A DNA stretch of 38,724 bases from DASUBV01 sp035763085. GTDB taxonomy: Bacteria; Actinomycetota; Actinomycetes; Streptosporangiales; Streptosporangiaceae. The stretch spans positions 1-38,724 of the forward strand of contig DASUBV010000327.1 of assembly GCA_035763085.1 (NCBI GenBank), given 5' to 3'. A program made the translations under genes and the position numbers. The notes beneath the pieces are model-generated. The model ran no database searches. It was not told where the DNA came from and saw only the letters and a list, made by a program, of their open reading frames with translations. Positions 13,899-24,372 of the stretch are shown here, piece after piece. The stretch's first letter is position 1; every line of letters starts with the position of its first letter.

Positions 13899-14741
13899 TC
13901 AGGGCTGGGTCAGCGGGCCGTAGGCGTCGGGGCGGCGGTCTCGGTAGAAGGCCCACAGGTCACGGACCTCCTGCAGCAGGCCGAGGTCCAGGTCGCGCAC
14001 GACGACCTCGTCGTCAGCGTCGGAGGCGGCGTCGCCGACCAGCTGGCCGCGCGGGTCGGCGAAATAGGTCTGCCCGTAGAAGTCGTTGTCGCCCAGCGGC
14101 TCGATGCCGACCCGGTTGATCGCGCCGACGAAGTACTCGTTGGCGACCGCGCTGGCCGGCTGCTCCAGCCGCCACAGGTACTGCGACAGGCCGCGGCTGG
14201 TGGCCGAGGGGTTGAACACGATCCGCGCGCCGGCCAGGCCCAGCGCCCGCCAGCCCTCCGGGAAGTGCCGGTCGTAGCAGATGTAGACGCCGATCCGGCC
14301 GACCGCGGTGTCGAAGACCGGGTAGCCCAGGTTGCCGGGGCGGAAGTAGAACTTCTCCCAGAATCCCTTGACCTGCGGCAGGTGCGTCTTGCGGTACTTG
14401 CCCAGGTACGAGCCGTCGGCGTCGATGACGGCGGCGGTGTTGTAGTAGACGCCCGGGTGCTCTTCCTCATACATCGGCGCGATCAGCACCACGCCCAGCT
14501 GGCGGGCCACCTCGCGCAGCCGCTCGGTGGTCGGGCCGTCGGGAATCTGCTCGGTGTAGGAGTAGTAGTCGGCGTCCTGGACCTGGCAGAAGTACGGCCC
14601 GTAGAACAGCTCCTGCAGGCAGACCACCTGCGCGCCGGCCGACGCCGCGCGGCCGATGGCGTCAATCGACGCCGCGATCATTGATTCCTTGTCGCCGGTC
14701 CAGTGCTGCTGGACCAGGCCAGCGCGGACGACCTCGGCCAT
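13899..14741 (-). CDS. Nitrilase-fold N-carbamoyl-beta-alanine amidohydrolase (beta-ureidopropionase)
   Basis: A 280-residue carbon-nitrogen hydrolase. The Glu-Lys-Cys triad is intact: Glu44 in CLQELFYGPYFC, Lys118 in YRKTHLPQ, and Cys155 in ICYDRHFPEGWR. The CYDRHFPEGWR context is typical of beta-ureidopropionase and D-carbamoylase relatives. The reaction converts N-carbamoyl-beta-alanine to beta-alanine, CO2 and ammonia, the third step of reductive pyrimidine breakdown. ATG 14741 has GGAGG 7 nt upstream. It sits between the NCS1 permease and dihydropyrimidinase genes with short gaps (59 and 13 bp), so one operon is likely. N-carbamoylputrescine amidase is a sister family with similar motifs, but context favours the pyrimidine role. 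Confidence 0.9.
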   Translation of the reverse strand: MAEVVRAGLVQQHWTGDKESMIAASIDAIGRAASAGAQVVCLQELFYGPYFCQVQDADYYSYTEQIPDGPTTERLREVARQLGVVLIAPMYEEEHPGVYYNTAAVIDADGSYLGKYRKTHLPQVKGFWEKFYFRPGNLGYPVFDTAVGRIGVYICYDRHFPEGWRALGLAGARIVFNPSATSRGLSQYLWRLEQPASAVANEYFVGAINRVGIEPLGDNDFYGQTYFADPRGQLVGDAASDADDEVVVRDLDLGLLQEVRDLWAFYRDRRPDAYGPLTQP

Positions 14742-14800
14742 GACAGTGCCTCCTTGCAGTGCTCCAGAAACATAGCGGGCTTGCCCGCAACCCGCTGGCG

Positions 14801-16381
<1,581 letters not shown>

Positions 16382-16396
16382 TACTGCCTCCCTGTG

Positions 16397-16454
16397 TGCC
16401 AGGAGCCCGGAATGCCAGGAGCCCGGAAATGCCTGGAGCCTGCGGGCCAGGCAT
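16397..16454. promoter_or_regulatory. Tandem 16-bp repeats plus perfect dyad ahead of the permease gene (candidate PucR site)
   Basis: TGCCAGGAGCCCGGAA occurs twice in tandem (16397-16412, 16413-16428). A diverged third copy follows, which itself forms a perfect dyad: ATGCCTGG (16429-16436) and CCAGGCAT (16447-16454). The motif TGCC(A/T)GG thus appears several times within 60 bp, between the regulator gene and the operon it probably controls. Confidence 0.5.
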
Positions 16455-16511
16455 GTTGCGCCTGATGCTAGATCGCCAGCCGGGACCCGAACAGCGACAG
16501 GATGTTCGGGG

Positions 16512-18305
16512 TCAGCCGGGCTCGCGGTCAGTGTGTCCGCCGCCCGCCGCGCCGCCCCCCGCCGCGGGCCGCGCGGCGGCCTCGGCGGCGAGCAGCGCCA
16601 CGTATACCGACAGCATCGACTCCGGCTCCTTCAGCGATACGCCCAGGATCCGCTCGGCCCGGCCGAGCTGCTGGTAGTAGGCGGTGCGCGAGCGGTGCGA
16701 GGCCCCTGCGGCGGCCGAGATGTTGCCGCCGTGCGCGCAGTACCCGCGCAGCACCTCCAGCAGGCCGTCGCCGGTCCGCGCCTCGTGGGCCAGCAGCGCG
16801 CCCAGCTCGCGGTCGGCGAAGGCGGTCAGCCGGTCGTCCTCGCGCAGCAGCTGCAGCAGGCCGCGCAGCCGGACGTCCTCCAGCCGGTAGTAGCTGCGGC
16901 TGGTGCCGCTCACGCCGCGCAGCGCGTGCAGCGCGGCCCGCGCGACGTGCGCCGCCTCGGCCAGGGTCCGGCCCGCGGCCGGGACGGAGTCCACCACGCT
17001 GCCCGCCCCGATCACCACCGGCAGTGCCCCTGGCGCGCAGTCCGGCTCCCCGGCCGCGGGCAGCCGGGCCGACCGCTTGTGCACCAGCCGGGCCACGATG
17101 TCCAGGGCAGCCCCGGCCCTGGCCGCCGACTCCACCGAGATCAGCACCCGCACGCCGGCGTCATCGAGCACTCCGGTCAGCGCCGCGATCCCGGCTGACC
17201 GGGCCGCCTGGGCCACCGCGTCGGCGATCCCGCAGGCCAGCTCCGGGGCAGCCAGCGCGGGCGCGTGCCGGGCGGCGGGCTCGGCGGTCCGCGGCCACAT
17301 CGCGAGGCCGGCCAGCACCCGGCCGGCCAGCGGCACGCCCAGCGCCGCCGACCGGACGGCCAGCTCGGCGGCCGGCGTGCGGCCGGCCACCAGCTCGGTC
17401 AGCACCGCGCGGTGCGCCTGCCGCTCCAGCGGCTCCCGGTCGCGGGCCAGCAGCCGCCGCACGGCCAGCGCCGAGGCCGCGCCCTCGGCGATCACGGCCA
17501 GCTGATGGCGCGGCGGCGCCCCGCACGGCAGCACCAGCCGCGCCCAGTCCTCGCCGGGCGAGCCGACGATCGTGACCAGCCAGCCCGACCCGGGGTCGTA
17601 CCCGGTGCGCTGGGCCAGCGTGACCGCGCGGGACCGGGCCCGCCAGCCGTTCAGCAGCTGCGCCGGGTCGGCGCCGGCCGCGTCGTAGGCCAGCACCTCG
17701 CCCGACAGCGTCTCCAGGATCACCGGCAGGCCCGCCGTGCGGACCACCTCGCCGAGCACCTGCGCCGTCCCGGCGCCCGCCACGGTCAGCGCCGTGAACG
17801 CCCGCCGGGCGTGCTCGGCCGCGCGCAACTCGGCGAGCTGGGCGTCGCGGATCTGCGCCGCGACCGCCTCGGTGACCGCCACGAAGGGCGTCTCGGCGGC
17901 CAGCGTGATCAGCGGCAGGCGGCACCGGTCGGCCGCTGCCCGCAGGCTGTCGGGCAGCCCGTCCTGCCAGCGCCGCACCAGCTCGACCACCAGCCCGGCC
18001 GCGCCGACCCCGGCCAGCTCGCGGATGTAGCGGGCCAGGCCCGCCGGGTCGGCGGGCAGCGCGATGCCGGTGGTCAGCACCAGCTCGCCGCCGCGCAGCA
18101 GGTGCGCGATGTCGGCCACCTCGGCCACGTGCACCCAGCGGACGCAGCGCCCGGCGCCGGCGGCGCCCGCCACCAGCTCGGGCCCGCCCGCGCGGATGAC
18201 CGGCAGCGACAGGATGTCGGCAACGGTCGGGTAGCCGATACCGGGCTCCTCCAGCAGGCCCCGGCCGGCGGCTATTTCGTCGTGCTCAGCGGGAATGGCG
18301 GTCAT
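16512..18305 (-). CDS. PucR-family transcriptional regulator
   Basis: A 597-residue regulator with PucR family order. The N-terminal PucR domain (about 20-150) starts GIGYPTVADILSLPVIRAGGPELVAGA and includes VRWVHVAEVADIAHLLRGGELVLTTG. A central GGDEF-like/CdaR-type region lies at about 300-450. The C-terminal HTH_30 domain (about 505-575) reads LLEVLRGYCAHGGNISAAAGASHRSRTAYYQQLGRAERILGVSL. PucR-type proteins control purine, allantoin and pyrimidine catabolic genes, usually as ligand-responsive activators. The start at ATG 18305 was chosen over an open upstream extension because the PucR domain begins shortly after it. It lies upstream of, and co-directional with, the NCS1-led operon. Confidence 0.9.
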   Translation of the reverse strand: MTAIPAEHDEIAAGRGLLEEPGIGYPTVADILSLPVIRAGGPELVAGAAGAGRCVRWVHVAEVADIAHLLRGGELVLTTGIALPADPAGLARYIRELAGVGAAGLVVELVRRWQDGLPDSLRAAADRCRLPLITLAAETPFVAVTEAVAAQIRDAQLAELRAAEHARRAFTALTVAGAGTAQVLGEVVRTAGLPVILETLSGEVLAYDAAGADPAQLLNGWRARSRAVTLAQRTGYDPGSGWLVTIVGSPGEDWARLVLPCGAPPRHQLAVIAEGAASALAVRRLLARDREPLERQAHRAVLTELVAGRTPAAELAVRSAALGVPLAGRVLAGLAMWPRTAEPAARHAPALAAPELACGIADAVAQAARSAGIAALTGVLDDAGVRVLISVESAARAGAALDIVARLVHKRSARLPAAGEPDCAPGALPVVIGAGSVVDSVPAAGRTLAEAAHVARAALHALRGVSGTSRSYYRLEDVRLRGLLQLLREDDRLTAFADRELGALLAHEARTGDGLLEVLRGYCAHGGNISAAAGASHRSRTAYYQQLGRAERILGVSLKEPESMLSVYVALLAAEAAARPAAGGGAAGGGHTDREPG

Positions 18306-18400
18306 AGTGTCCAGCTGACCTGATTCCGCGCCGATATACCAGATCAGCGGCCCGGCAATGTGTTCAGCGGCGAACCGACGGCCGGGCGGGCGCCGCTGCG

Positions 18401-18440
18401 GCACGCTGTCAGCCGCCGCGGCACGCGGTCAGCCGCCGAG
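18401..18440. repeat. Two tandem 20-bp near-identical units over the end of the STAND gene
   Basis: The units at 18401-18420 and 18421-18440 share the core GTCAGCCGCCG and differ at two positions. The second contains the stop codon of the STAND ATPase gene and the first lies just outside it, so a local duplication of the 3' end is likely. Confidence 0.6.
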
Positions 18441-20048
18441 GCTGGCGGCCTCCTCGCGGACCTGCGCGGCGTCGGCGTCCCGGCCCAGGTCGGTCAGCAG
18501 GGCGGCCAGGCCGCTCAGGGCGCGGGCCAGGCCGTGGCCGTGCCGACTGCGATCAGCGGCGGCCAGCTCGCGGCGCAGCTGGACCTCCTCCCAGATCACC
18601 TCCAGCGCCTCGGCCGGCTCGCCCAGCTGGGCCAGCCGCGACCCGGCCCAGCCATGCCACTCCGCGGCCCAGGCCGGCTCGGCGCCCGGCGGCACCGACC
18701 GCAGCCAGGCCGCGACCCGGCGGGCCGCCGCCAGGTGCGCCGGGGCCAGCGCCGCGCTCGGGTAGGGCAGCGTGGCGGCCAGGTCGAGGAACTGCTCGGG
18801 CGGGCAGGGCGCGTCGGCCAGTACGGCGGCCAGCAGGGCACCGAGGCCGTCGCTGGCCTGCCGGGCCACCTGCGCGGCCGGTCCGGCCAGTCCCTCCAGG
18901 TCCGCGCGCAGCGCCGTGGCGATGAGCTCGCCCGCGCCGCGGGTGTGCCAGCGGGCTCGGGCCAGGATGGTCAGCACCCGGCTGGCCTGCTCGCCAGTCA
19001 GCTCGCGCAGGCAGACCCGCGCGAGGGCCGGGTCGGCGGCGAGCTGGCGGGTGATGTGCGCCTCGGCCAGCAGGGCGGGCTGCAGCGAGCCCAGTGACCC
19101 GTCGGGCGCCGGCGGGTACAGCTCGTGCAGCCAGTGCGCCCACGACCGGCGCCGGGCACGGGATGCACCGGCCAGGCCCGGCACCCGGGCGATCACCCGG
19201 GCCGTCTCCGCCGGGTCGGGCGAGCCCAGCAGCGCCGCCGCCGCGGTGACCTGGCCGAGCACGGCGCCGTCGGTGGACAGTCCGGCCGCCCGCGCGGAAC
19301 GCTGCCAGTACCGGGCCTCGTGCTCGAGCAGCTCATCCAGCATGCCGGTGGTGATATCCAGCCGCAGCCCGGCGGCCGGCGCCGCGGCCGAGCGCAGCAC
19401 CGCGACCAGCGCCGCGGCGTGCAGCAGCAGCACCGGCAGGCGCTGAGCCGGGAGGCCGAAGCTGACCTGCAGCGGCACCGTGAGGTGCAGCGCGCTGGCG
19501 AAGTACGGCAGCGCGGCGCGGGCCAGCTCGGCGTCACCGAGATCGGGCACCACCGGCCGGGCCAGCTGCAGCGGCTCCGCCTCGGTCAGCAGCTGCCGGA
19601 TCGCCGGCTCGGACTGCTCGATCAGCTCGCCCCACCACTCACCCAGCGCGCGGGCCAGCAGCAGGACCCGGATCCGGCCGGGGTCGCCGAGCACCGCGGT
19701 CAGCAGCGGCCTGAGCTCCGGCCGCGCCTCCGCGCCGTCGACCACCAGCAGCAGCGGTCCCGGCGTCTTTGCCCGGGCAGCCGCCACGGCCCGCGCCTCA
19801 TCGCCGGCCGGCACCAGCCGCCACTGGCCCCGCCCCGCCTCGAAAACCGTCGCGGCTCGTAAGGCCAGCCGGGTCTTGCCGCTGCCGCCCGGCCCGGCGA
19901 TGATGCGCACCGACCGGCCCTCGGCCGACGCGCACCACGAGGTCAGGACGGTCTGCTCGACGACCCGGCCGGTGAACTCCACGACGTGCTGATCGGGGCG
20001 CAGCAGGCCGCATGGCCCCGGCGTGATAGCTGAATGCTTCCACCCCAC
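18429..20048 (-). CDS. STAND-like P-loop ATPase with short TPR-like C-terminus
   Basis: A 539-residue protein. A perfect Walker A, GPGGSGKT, lies at 52-59, after FTGRVVEQTVLTSWC, the usual opening of actinobacterial NB-ARC/STAND proteins. A Walker B-like LLLVVDGAE follows near 100 and a winged-helix-like region near 200-290. The rest is Ala/Leu-rich helical repeats. It ends with one recognisable TPR unit (LARALSGLAALLTDLGRDADAAQ), so it is short compared with relatives that carry long TPR arrays. The N-terminus has no HTH or effector domain, so signalling output is unclear. The GTG start at 20048 is tentative. It is divergent from an SDR gene across a hairpin-rich 264-bp gap. Confidence 0.7.
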   Translation of the reverse strand: MGWKHSAITPGPCGLLRPDQHVVEFTGRVVEQTVLTSWCASAEGRSVRIIAGPGGSGKTRLALRAATVFEAGRGQWRLVPAGDEARAVAAARAKTPGPLLLVVDGAEARPELRPLLTAVLGDPGRIRVLLLARALGEWWGELIEQSEPAIRQLLTEAEPLQLARPVVPDLGDAELARAALPYFASALHLTVPLQVSFGLPAQRLPVLLLHAAALVAVLRSAAAPAAGLRLDITTGMLDELLEHEARYWQRSARAAGLSTDGAVLGQVTAAAALLGSPDPAETARVIARVPGLAGASRARRRSWAHWLHELYPPAPDGSLGSLQPALLAEAHITRQLAADPALARVCLRELTGEQASRVLTILARARWHTRGAGELIATALRADLEGLAGPAAQVARQASDGLGALLAAVLADAPCPPEQFLDLAATLPYPSAALAPAHLAAARRVAAWLRSVPPGAEPAWAAEWHGWAGSRLAQLGEPAEALEVIWEEVQLRRELAAADRSRHGHGLARALSGLAALLTDLGRDADAAQVREEAASLGG

Positions 20049-20113
20049 CCAGCCATCCTGGCCCTCCTGCCCCCCGCGCGTCAGCCGGTCATCTCAGGTC
20101 ATACCAAGACAAC

Positions 20114-20158
20114 GCTGCCAGGCCGGCCCGCGGCGGCCCGGGCCGCCCGCCTGGCAGC
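20114..20158. repeat. Long GC-rich inverted repeat in a divergent intergenic region
   Basis: GCTGCCAGGC (20114-20123) and GCCTGGCAGC (20149-20158) are perfect 10-bp arms around a 25-nt GC-rich centre that can itself pair. A smaller hairpin, GCCTGC/GCAGGC, lies at 20224-20243. The 264-bp gap 20049-20312 holds no convincing gene. The inverted repeats may be an operator or a leader structure for the divergent STAND and SDR genes. Confidence 0.4.
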
Positions 20159-20312
20159 CGCCGGGCAGCTGACGGCGGATGCGGCCCGGGCGCCGGGGAT
20201 CAGCCAGCTGGCCGATGTTAGGTGCCTGCTGCCGCTGGCAGGCTGGCCTGAACAGGCAGCCAGCCCGGTAGCCGGCCTGGCCGGGCAGGCGGGGAACACC
20301 ACAGGAGGCATG

Positions 20313-20963
20313 ATGCGGATTCTGGTCACCGGCGGCAGCGGCGTGCTGGGCCGCGCCTTCACGCCGCTGGCCGAGGCCGACGGGCACGAGGTGCGCGCCC
20401 CCGGCCGGGACGGCCTGGACCTGTTCGACGCGGCGGCCGTCGGCCGGGCGGTAGGGGACATCGACGCCGTGGTGCACCTGGCCAGCCGCATCCAGCCGCT
20501 GGACAAGCTCGACCAGCCGCAGGCCTGGCAGGACAACGACCGGCTGCGGGCGCAGGCGTCGGCCGTCCTGGTCGGCGCGGCGCTGGCCGCCGATGTCATG
20601 ACCTACGTCCAGCCCACCGTCACCTTCGTCTACCCGGCCGGGCAGCCCGCCACCGAGGACACGGCGCTCGGCGAGGTCCCGGAGATCCTCCGGTCGGCGC
20701 TGGCGGCCGAGGAGCAGGCGGCCCGGTTCGCCGCCGCCGGGCGGCGCGGGGTGGTGCTGCGGCTGGGCCTGCTCGACGGCCCGGGCACCGGCCACGACCA
20801 GCCCAGCACGGCGCTGGGCGCCTCCCTCGATGCCCGCGACGCCGGGGCCGCGCTGCTGGCCGCGCTGGCCGTGCCCAGCGGCATCTACAACGTCTGCCGC
20901 ACCGGCGAGCGGGTCAGCAACCGCCGCTTCCGCGAGGTCGCCCGCTGGCAGCCGGCCTGGTAG
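20313..20963 (+). CDS. NAD(P)-dependent atypical SDR / epimerase-like protein
   Basis: A 216-residue Rossmann protein starting MRILVTGGSGVLGRAF, whose TGGxGxxG-type motif is a nucleotide-binding site. DAVVHLASRIQPLD and TFVYPAGQPATEDTALGE follow. It lacks a clear YxxxK catalytic pair, the segment that should carry it reads LAAEEQAARF, and it is shorter than a normal extended SDR (about 300). It may be an NAD(P)-binding sensor or a trimmed reductase. ATG 20313 is preferred over the adjacent ATG 20310 because AGGAGG ends at 20308, giving 4 nt spacing rather than 1. The gene is probably monocistronic and is related in type to the epimerase-like gene near 26.1 kb. Confidence 0.75.
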   Translation: MRILVTGGSGVLGRAFTPLAEADGHEVRAPGRDGLDLFDAAAVGRAVGDIDAVVHLASRIQPLDKLDQPQAWQDNDRLRAQASAVLVGAALAADVMTYVQPTVTFVYPAGQPATEDTALGEVPEILRSALAAEEQAARFAAAGRRGVVLRLGLLDGPGTGHDQPSTALGASLDARDAGAALLAALAVPSGIYNVCRTGERVSNRRFREVARWQPAW

Positions 20964-21013
20964 CGGCGGGTGTTTGCCCGGCCCGGCGCGGCGGTCCGGG
21001 CTATCGTGGCCGC

Positions 21014-21442
21014 ATGACGGCCGCCGCTGAAGACCCCGCTGCCCCCAGGCGCGCGGCTGCAGACGGCGCCGCCGATGGCATGGCCGCGGCGCCGGCGGCG
21101 GAACCCGCGGCCCGGCCCGTGGACCCGCTGGCGGGCAGCGTCGTCACCAAGTACCTGATCCGGGTCTGGCCGGCCGGCACCGAGGCGGCCGAGCTGCAGC
21201 AGTCCGAGATGTGCTCGCCGGCCAGCGTCACCGAGGGCCAGGACGGCAACGACCGGGCCGAGATCCGGGCGGTCCGCAACTGGGCGCAGAGCCGTGCCAA
21301 CGTCGAGAAGGTCAGCTACTGCTTCGAGGTGTGCCGGGACAGCATGGTGGCCGCGCTGGCCGGCAGCGGCAGCGCGCGCCGCGACGTGACCCCGATCGCC
21401 AGCGGCACCCTGGAGCCAGGCGGCGAGCTGGCCGGCGACTGA
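21014..21442 (+). CDS. Hypothetical protein, unknown family
   Basis: A 142-residue protein I do not recognise. The first 40 residues are an Ala/Pro-rich disordered leader. The rest is a compact, charged region with KYLIRVWPAGTEAAELQQSE, NWAQSRANVEKVSYCFEVCRDSM and a short acidic tail. It has no signal peptide, TM segment or metal site beyond a few cysteines. TATCGT at 21002-21007 is a plausible -10 only 6 nt before the ATG, so the transcript may be leaderless. Codon third positions are strongly G/C, which supports a real gene. It is convergent with the LAL regulator gene. Confidence 0.6.
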   Translation: MTAAAEDPAAPRRAAADGAADGMAAAPAAEPAARPVDPLAGSVVTKYLIRVWPAGTEAAELQQSEMCSPASVTEGQDGNDRAEIRAVRNWAQSRANVEKVSYCFEVCRDSMVAALAGSGSARRDVTPIASGTLEPGGELAGD

Positions 21443-21497
21443 CGCCGCGGCTCACGCCCGCGGCTGATCCCGCGGCGAGCCGGCGGCTGGCACGCGG

Positions 21498-24335
21498 CTA
21501 GCCGGCGCGGTGCCGGGCCACCTCGGCGGCCAGCTGGGCCCGCGCGGAGATGTCCAGCTTGGCGAACACGTGCGCCAGGTGCGTCTGCACCGTGCGCCGG
21601 GACACGAACAGCCGCTCGCCGATCTGCGGGTTGGACAGCCCCTCGGCGACCAGCCCGGCCACCGCCTGCTCGGCCGGGGTCAGGCTGCCCCAGCCCGACT
21701 GCGGCCGGCCACGCGGGCCGCGCGGGCCGCGGCGGATCCCGGCCGCGCGCAGCACCGCCTCGGCGCGGGCCAGCGCGCGGGCCGCGCCGAGCCGCTCATA
21801 GGTCGTCACCGCCTGGTCCAGCAGCGCGCGGCCCCGGTCGCCGTGCCCGGCGGCCAGCAGCGCCCGGCCCGCGTCCTCGCAGGCCAGCGCGTGCCCGAGC
21901 GGGCGCGTCCCGCGGGCGTAGGCGGCCGCGGCCTGCTCCAGGAGCCCGGCGTCGCCGGCGACCAGGCCCTGACAGCGCAGCGCAGCGCCGGTCATCCACG
22001 GCACCGAGCCCGCCGCGGCCATCTCGGTCACCCCGGCCGCGACCGCCGCCGCCCGCGCGCTGTCCCCGGCCGCCAGCGCAAGCCGGACCAGGTCGGCACC
22101 GATCGCCGGGAACTGCAGCGTGTGCCCCGAGGCGGCGCACCGGTCCCAGCTGGCCGCCAGCGCGGCCAGCGCCTGCTCCGGCTCGCCGCGCGCCTCCAGG
22201 ACCAGGGCCTGCGGCCACGCTGCCCAGCTCACCCGGTACTCCGGGCTCCAGTCGGCCAGGTCGGCCGCGGCGGCGCCCGCCTCGCGGTCCGCGGCGGCCA
22301 GGTCGTTGCGGTGAAAGGCGATCATGGCCAGCACGCCGCGGCCGAACCCGCGGGCATACGACAGGCCCGACTCCGCCGCCAGCGCCAGGCCCGCCTCCAG
22401 CTCGGTGACCGCGTCGTCCCAGTCCCCGGCGATCATCCGCGCGAAGCCCAGGAACACCTGGTAGGCCGGCCGCGGCCAGCGCACGCCCAGCTCCTCGCTG
22501 ACCCGCCGCCCGGCGTCGAGCGCAGCCCTGGCCTCCGCCAGCTCGTCCAGCTCGATCAGGATGTGCCCGCGGATGAGCTGCAACGGGTGGCGGTGCCCGG
22601 CCCGGCCCGGGCTCTCGTCGGCCCGGGCCACCGCCGCATCGATGACCTCCAGCGCGCGGGCCGGTCGGCCCGCGGACTCCGCGGCCCTGGCCGTCGTGGA
22701 CCGCGCCACGCTGGCCGCCAGGTCATCGCCCGCCGCGTCCGCCGCCGCGGTGGCCCGGCTGGCCGTGGCCGTGGCGCCGGGCAGGTCGCCCAACCACAGC
22801 CGGGCGTGCGCCGCCCAGGCCAGCGCGCCGGCGCCGGCCGCCGGGTCCTTGTCCAGCTCGCGCAGCGCCTCCTGCAGATGGCCCTGCGCGATCAGCGCCT
22901 GCCCCAGGCAGCCGCGGACCGAGACGGATACCGGACGAGCAAGCCCGGGGCCCGACAGCTTCCGGCACAAGGCCACCGTCTCGGTGATCCGCCCGGCCAG
23001 CATCAGGCAGCTCGCCCGCTCCGCCCGCAGCTGGTCCGCGCGCGGGTCAGCAGGGCCGAGCAGCCCGGCGGCCTGCTCCAGCAGGTCAGCCGCGATGTCC
23101 GGGGACCGGGCGGCCGCCTCCCGCGCCGCCCTGGTCAGCCACTGCACCGCGGTCTCGTCGCCGGCCTGCGCGCCGCGGCCCAGGTGAGCGGCCACCTGCA
23201 GAGCCGGGGCCCCGCGGCCGGCCAGCCGCTGGCCGGCCTCGTAGTGCAGTCCGCGGCGCACCCCGGCGGGCAGGTCGGCGTAGAGCGCCTCGCGGATCAG
23301 GTCGTGCCGGAACCGCAGGCCAGTCCCGGCGTCGTCGAGGATCCCGGCGGCCAGGGCGGCGGCCAGCGCCTCGGACAGTGGCACCGCGGACTGACCGGTC
23401 ACCGTGGCCAGGTCGGTCAGCGTGAACCACGAGCCCAGGACCGCCGCGGCCCGCAGCGCCTGCAGCGTGTCAGCGGGCAGCCGGCCGGCCCGGCGCAAGA
23501 TCGCCTCGCCCACCGTCGGCGGCAGGGCGATCTCGCCCGCCCCGGCTACCTCGGCGTGCCCGGCCGCGGTGCGGATCGCGTCATCGGCGTGCAGTGCCCC
23601 GATCAGCTCGGTGACGAACAGCGGGTTGCCCGCCGCCCCGCTCAGCCCGGCCAGCAGGCCCGGCCCCGGCTCGGCCGCGGTCAGGTCCGCGGCCAGGCCG
23701 GTCACCGCGTCCGCGCCGAGCGGGCCCGGGGTCAGCCGCTGTGCCCCGGCCGCGTCCAGGGCGGTGATCAGCCGGTCCAGGTCGATGCCGCGCGGGAACA
23801 GCCGCAGGCAGCCGATCAGCGCGACCGGCAGGACGGAGAGCCGCGCGGCCAGCGTGCCCAGCATCAGCAGGCTGGACGGGTCGGCCCACTGCAGGTCGTC
23901 GGCGGTGATCAGCAGCGGCCCCGGCACCGCCAGCTCCTCGACCAGGTCGGCGAGCGCGTCCACCACCCGGAATCGCAGTCCCGGATCGCTGGTCACGGTG
24001 ACTGGCTCGCCGTCGGCGCCGTGGGCGGCCAGCAGGCCGGCGATGCCCGCCCGGCGCGGGTCCGCCGACCGGGGCGAGCACCCGAGAGCCGCCATGACCA
24101 GCCCGAACGGCCGGGACTGGGTCAGCTCGGCGGCCTGGCCGCAGGCCACCTGCAGGCCCCGGCGGCGGGCCATCTCGATGGCCTCGCTCAGCAGCCGGGT
24201 CTTGCCGATCCCGGCCTCGCCCTCGATCAGGACCACCGCCGGGCGGCCGGCGGCGAGCCGGTCAACCGCCCCGGCCAGCGCCGTGATCTCATCCTGCCGC
24301 CCGCGCAGCCGCGGAACCCGCGTTGGCGTGCTCAT
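21498..24335 (-). CDS. LAL-type (large ATP-binding) LuxR-family regulator
   Basis: A 945-residue MalT/LAL-like regulator. The N-terminal AAA ATPase has Walker A GEAGIGKT (39-46) and a Walker B-like LLITADDLQWAD. Long TPR-like helical repeats fill roughly 380-860. The C-terminal LuxR HTH reads LTPAEQAVAGLVAEGLSNPQIGERLFVSRRTVQTHLAHVFAKL. In actinomycetes LAL proteins are often pathway-specific activators next to secondary-metabolite or catabolic genes. It is 37 bp behind the FAD monooxygenase on the same strand, so it may control that gene, the DUF3237 gene and the divergent SDR/AKR pair. ATG 24335 has GGGAGG immediately upstream, an unusually tight spacing. Confidence 0.92.
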   Translation of the reverse strand: MSTPTRVPRLRGRQDEITALAGAVDRLAAGRPAVVLIEGEAGIGKTRLLSEAIEMARRRGLQVACGQAAELTQSRPFGLVMAALGCSPRSADPRRAGIAGLLAAHGADGEPVTVTSDPGLRFRVVDALADLVEELAVPGPLLITADDLQWADPSSLLMLGTLAARLSVLPVALIGCLRLFPRGIDLDRLITALDAAGAQRLTPGPLGADAVTGLAADLTAAEPGPGLLAGLSGAAGNPLFVTELIGALHADDAIRTAAGHAEVAGAGEIALPPTVGEAILRRAGRLPADTLQALRAAAVLGSWFTLTDLATVTGQSAVPLSEALAAALAAGILDDAGTGLRFRHDLIREALYADLPAGVRRGLHYEAGQRLAGRGAPALQVAAHLGRGAQAGDETAVQWLTRAAREAAARSPDIAADLLEQAAGLLGPADPRADQLRAERASCLMLAGRITETVALCRKLSGPGLARPVSVSVRGCLGQALIAQGHLQEALRELDKDPAAGAGALAWAAHARLWLGDLPGATATASRATAAADAAGDDLAASVARSTTARAAESAGRPARALEVIDAAVARADESPGRAGHRHPLQLIRGHILIELDELAEARAALDAGRRVSEELGVRWPRPAYQVFLGFARMIAGDWDDAVTELEAGLALAAESGLSYARGFGRGVLAMIAFHRNDLAAADREAGAAAADLADWSPEYRVSWAAWPQALVLEARGEPEQALAALAASWDRCAASGHTLQFPAIGADLVRLALAAGDSARAAAVAAGVTEMAAAGSVPWMTGAALRCQGLVAGDAGLLEQAAAAYARGTRPLGHALACEDAGRALLAAGHGDRGRALLDQAVTTYERLGAARALARAEAVLRAAGIRRGPRGPRGRPQSGWGSLTPAEQAVAGLVAEGLSNPQIGERLFVSRRTVQTHLAHVFAKLDISARAQLAAEVARHRAG

Positions 24336-24372
24336 CCTCCCGATGCTAGGGGGCCGCGGAGCCGCCGTGCGG

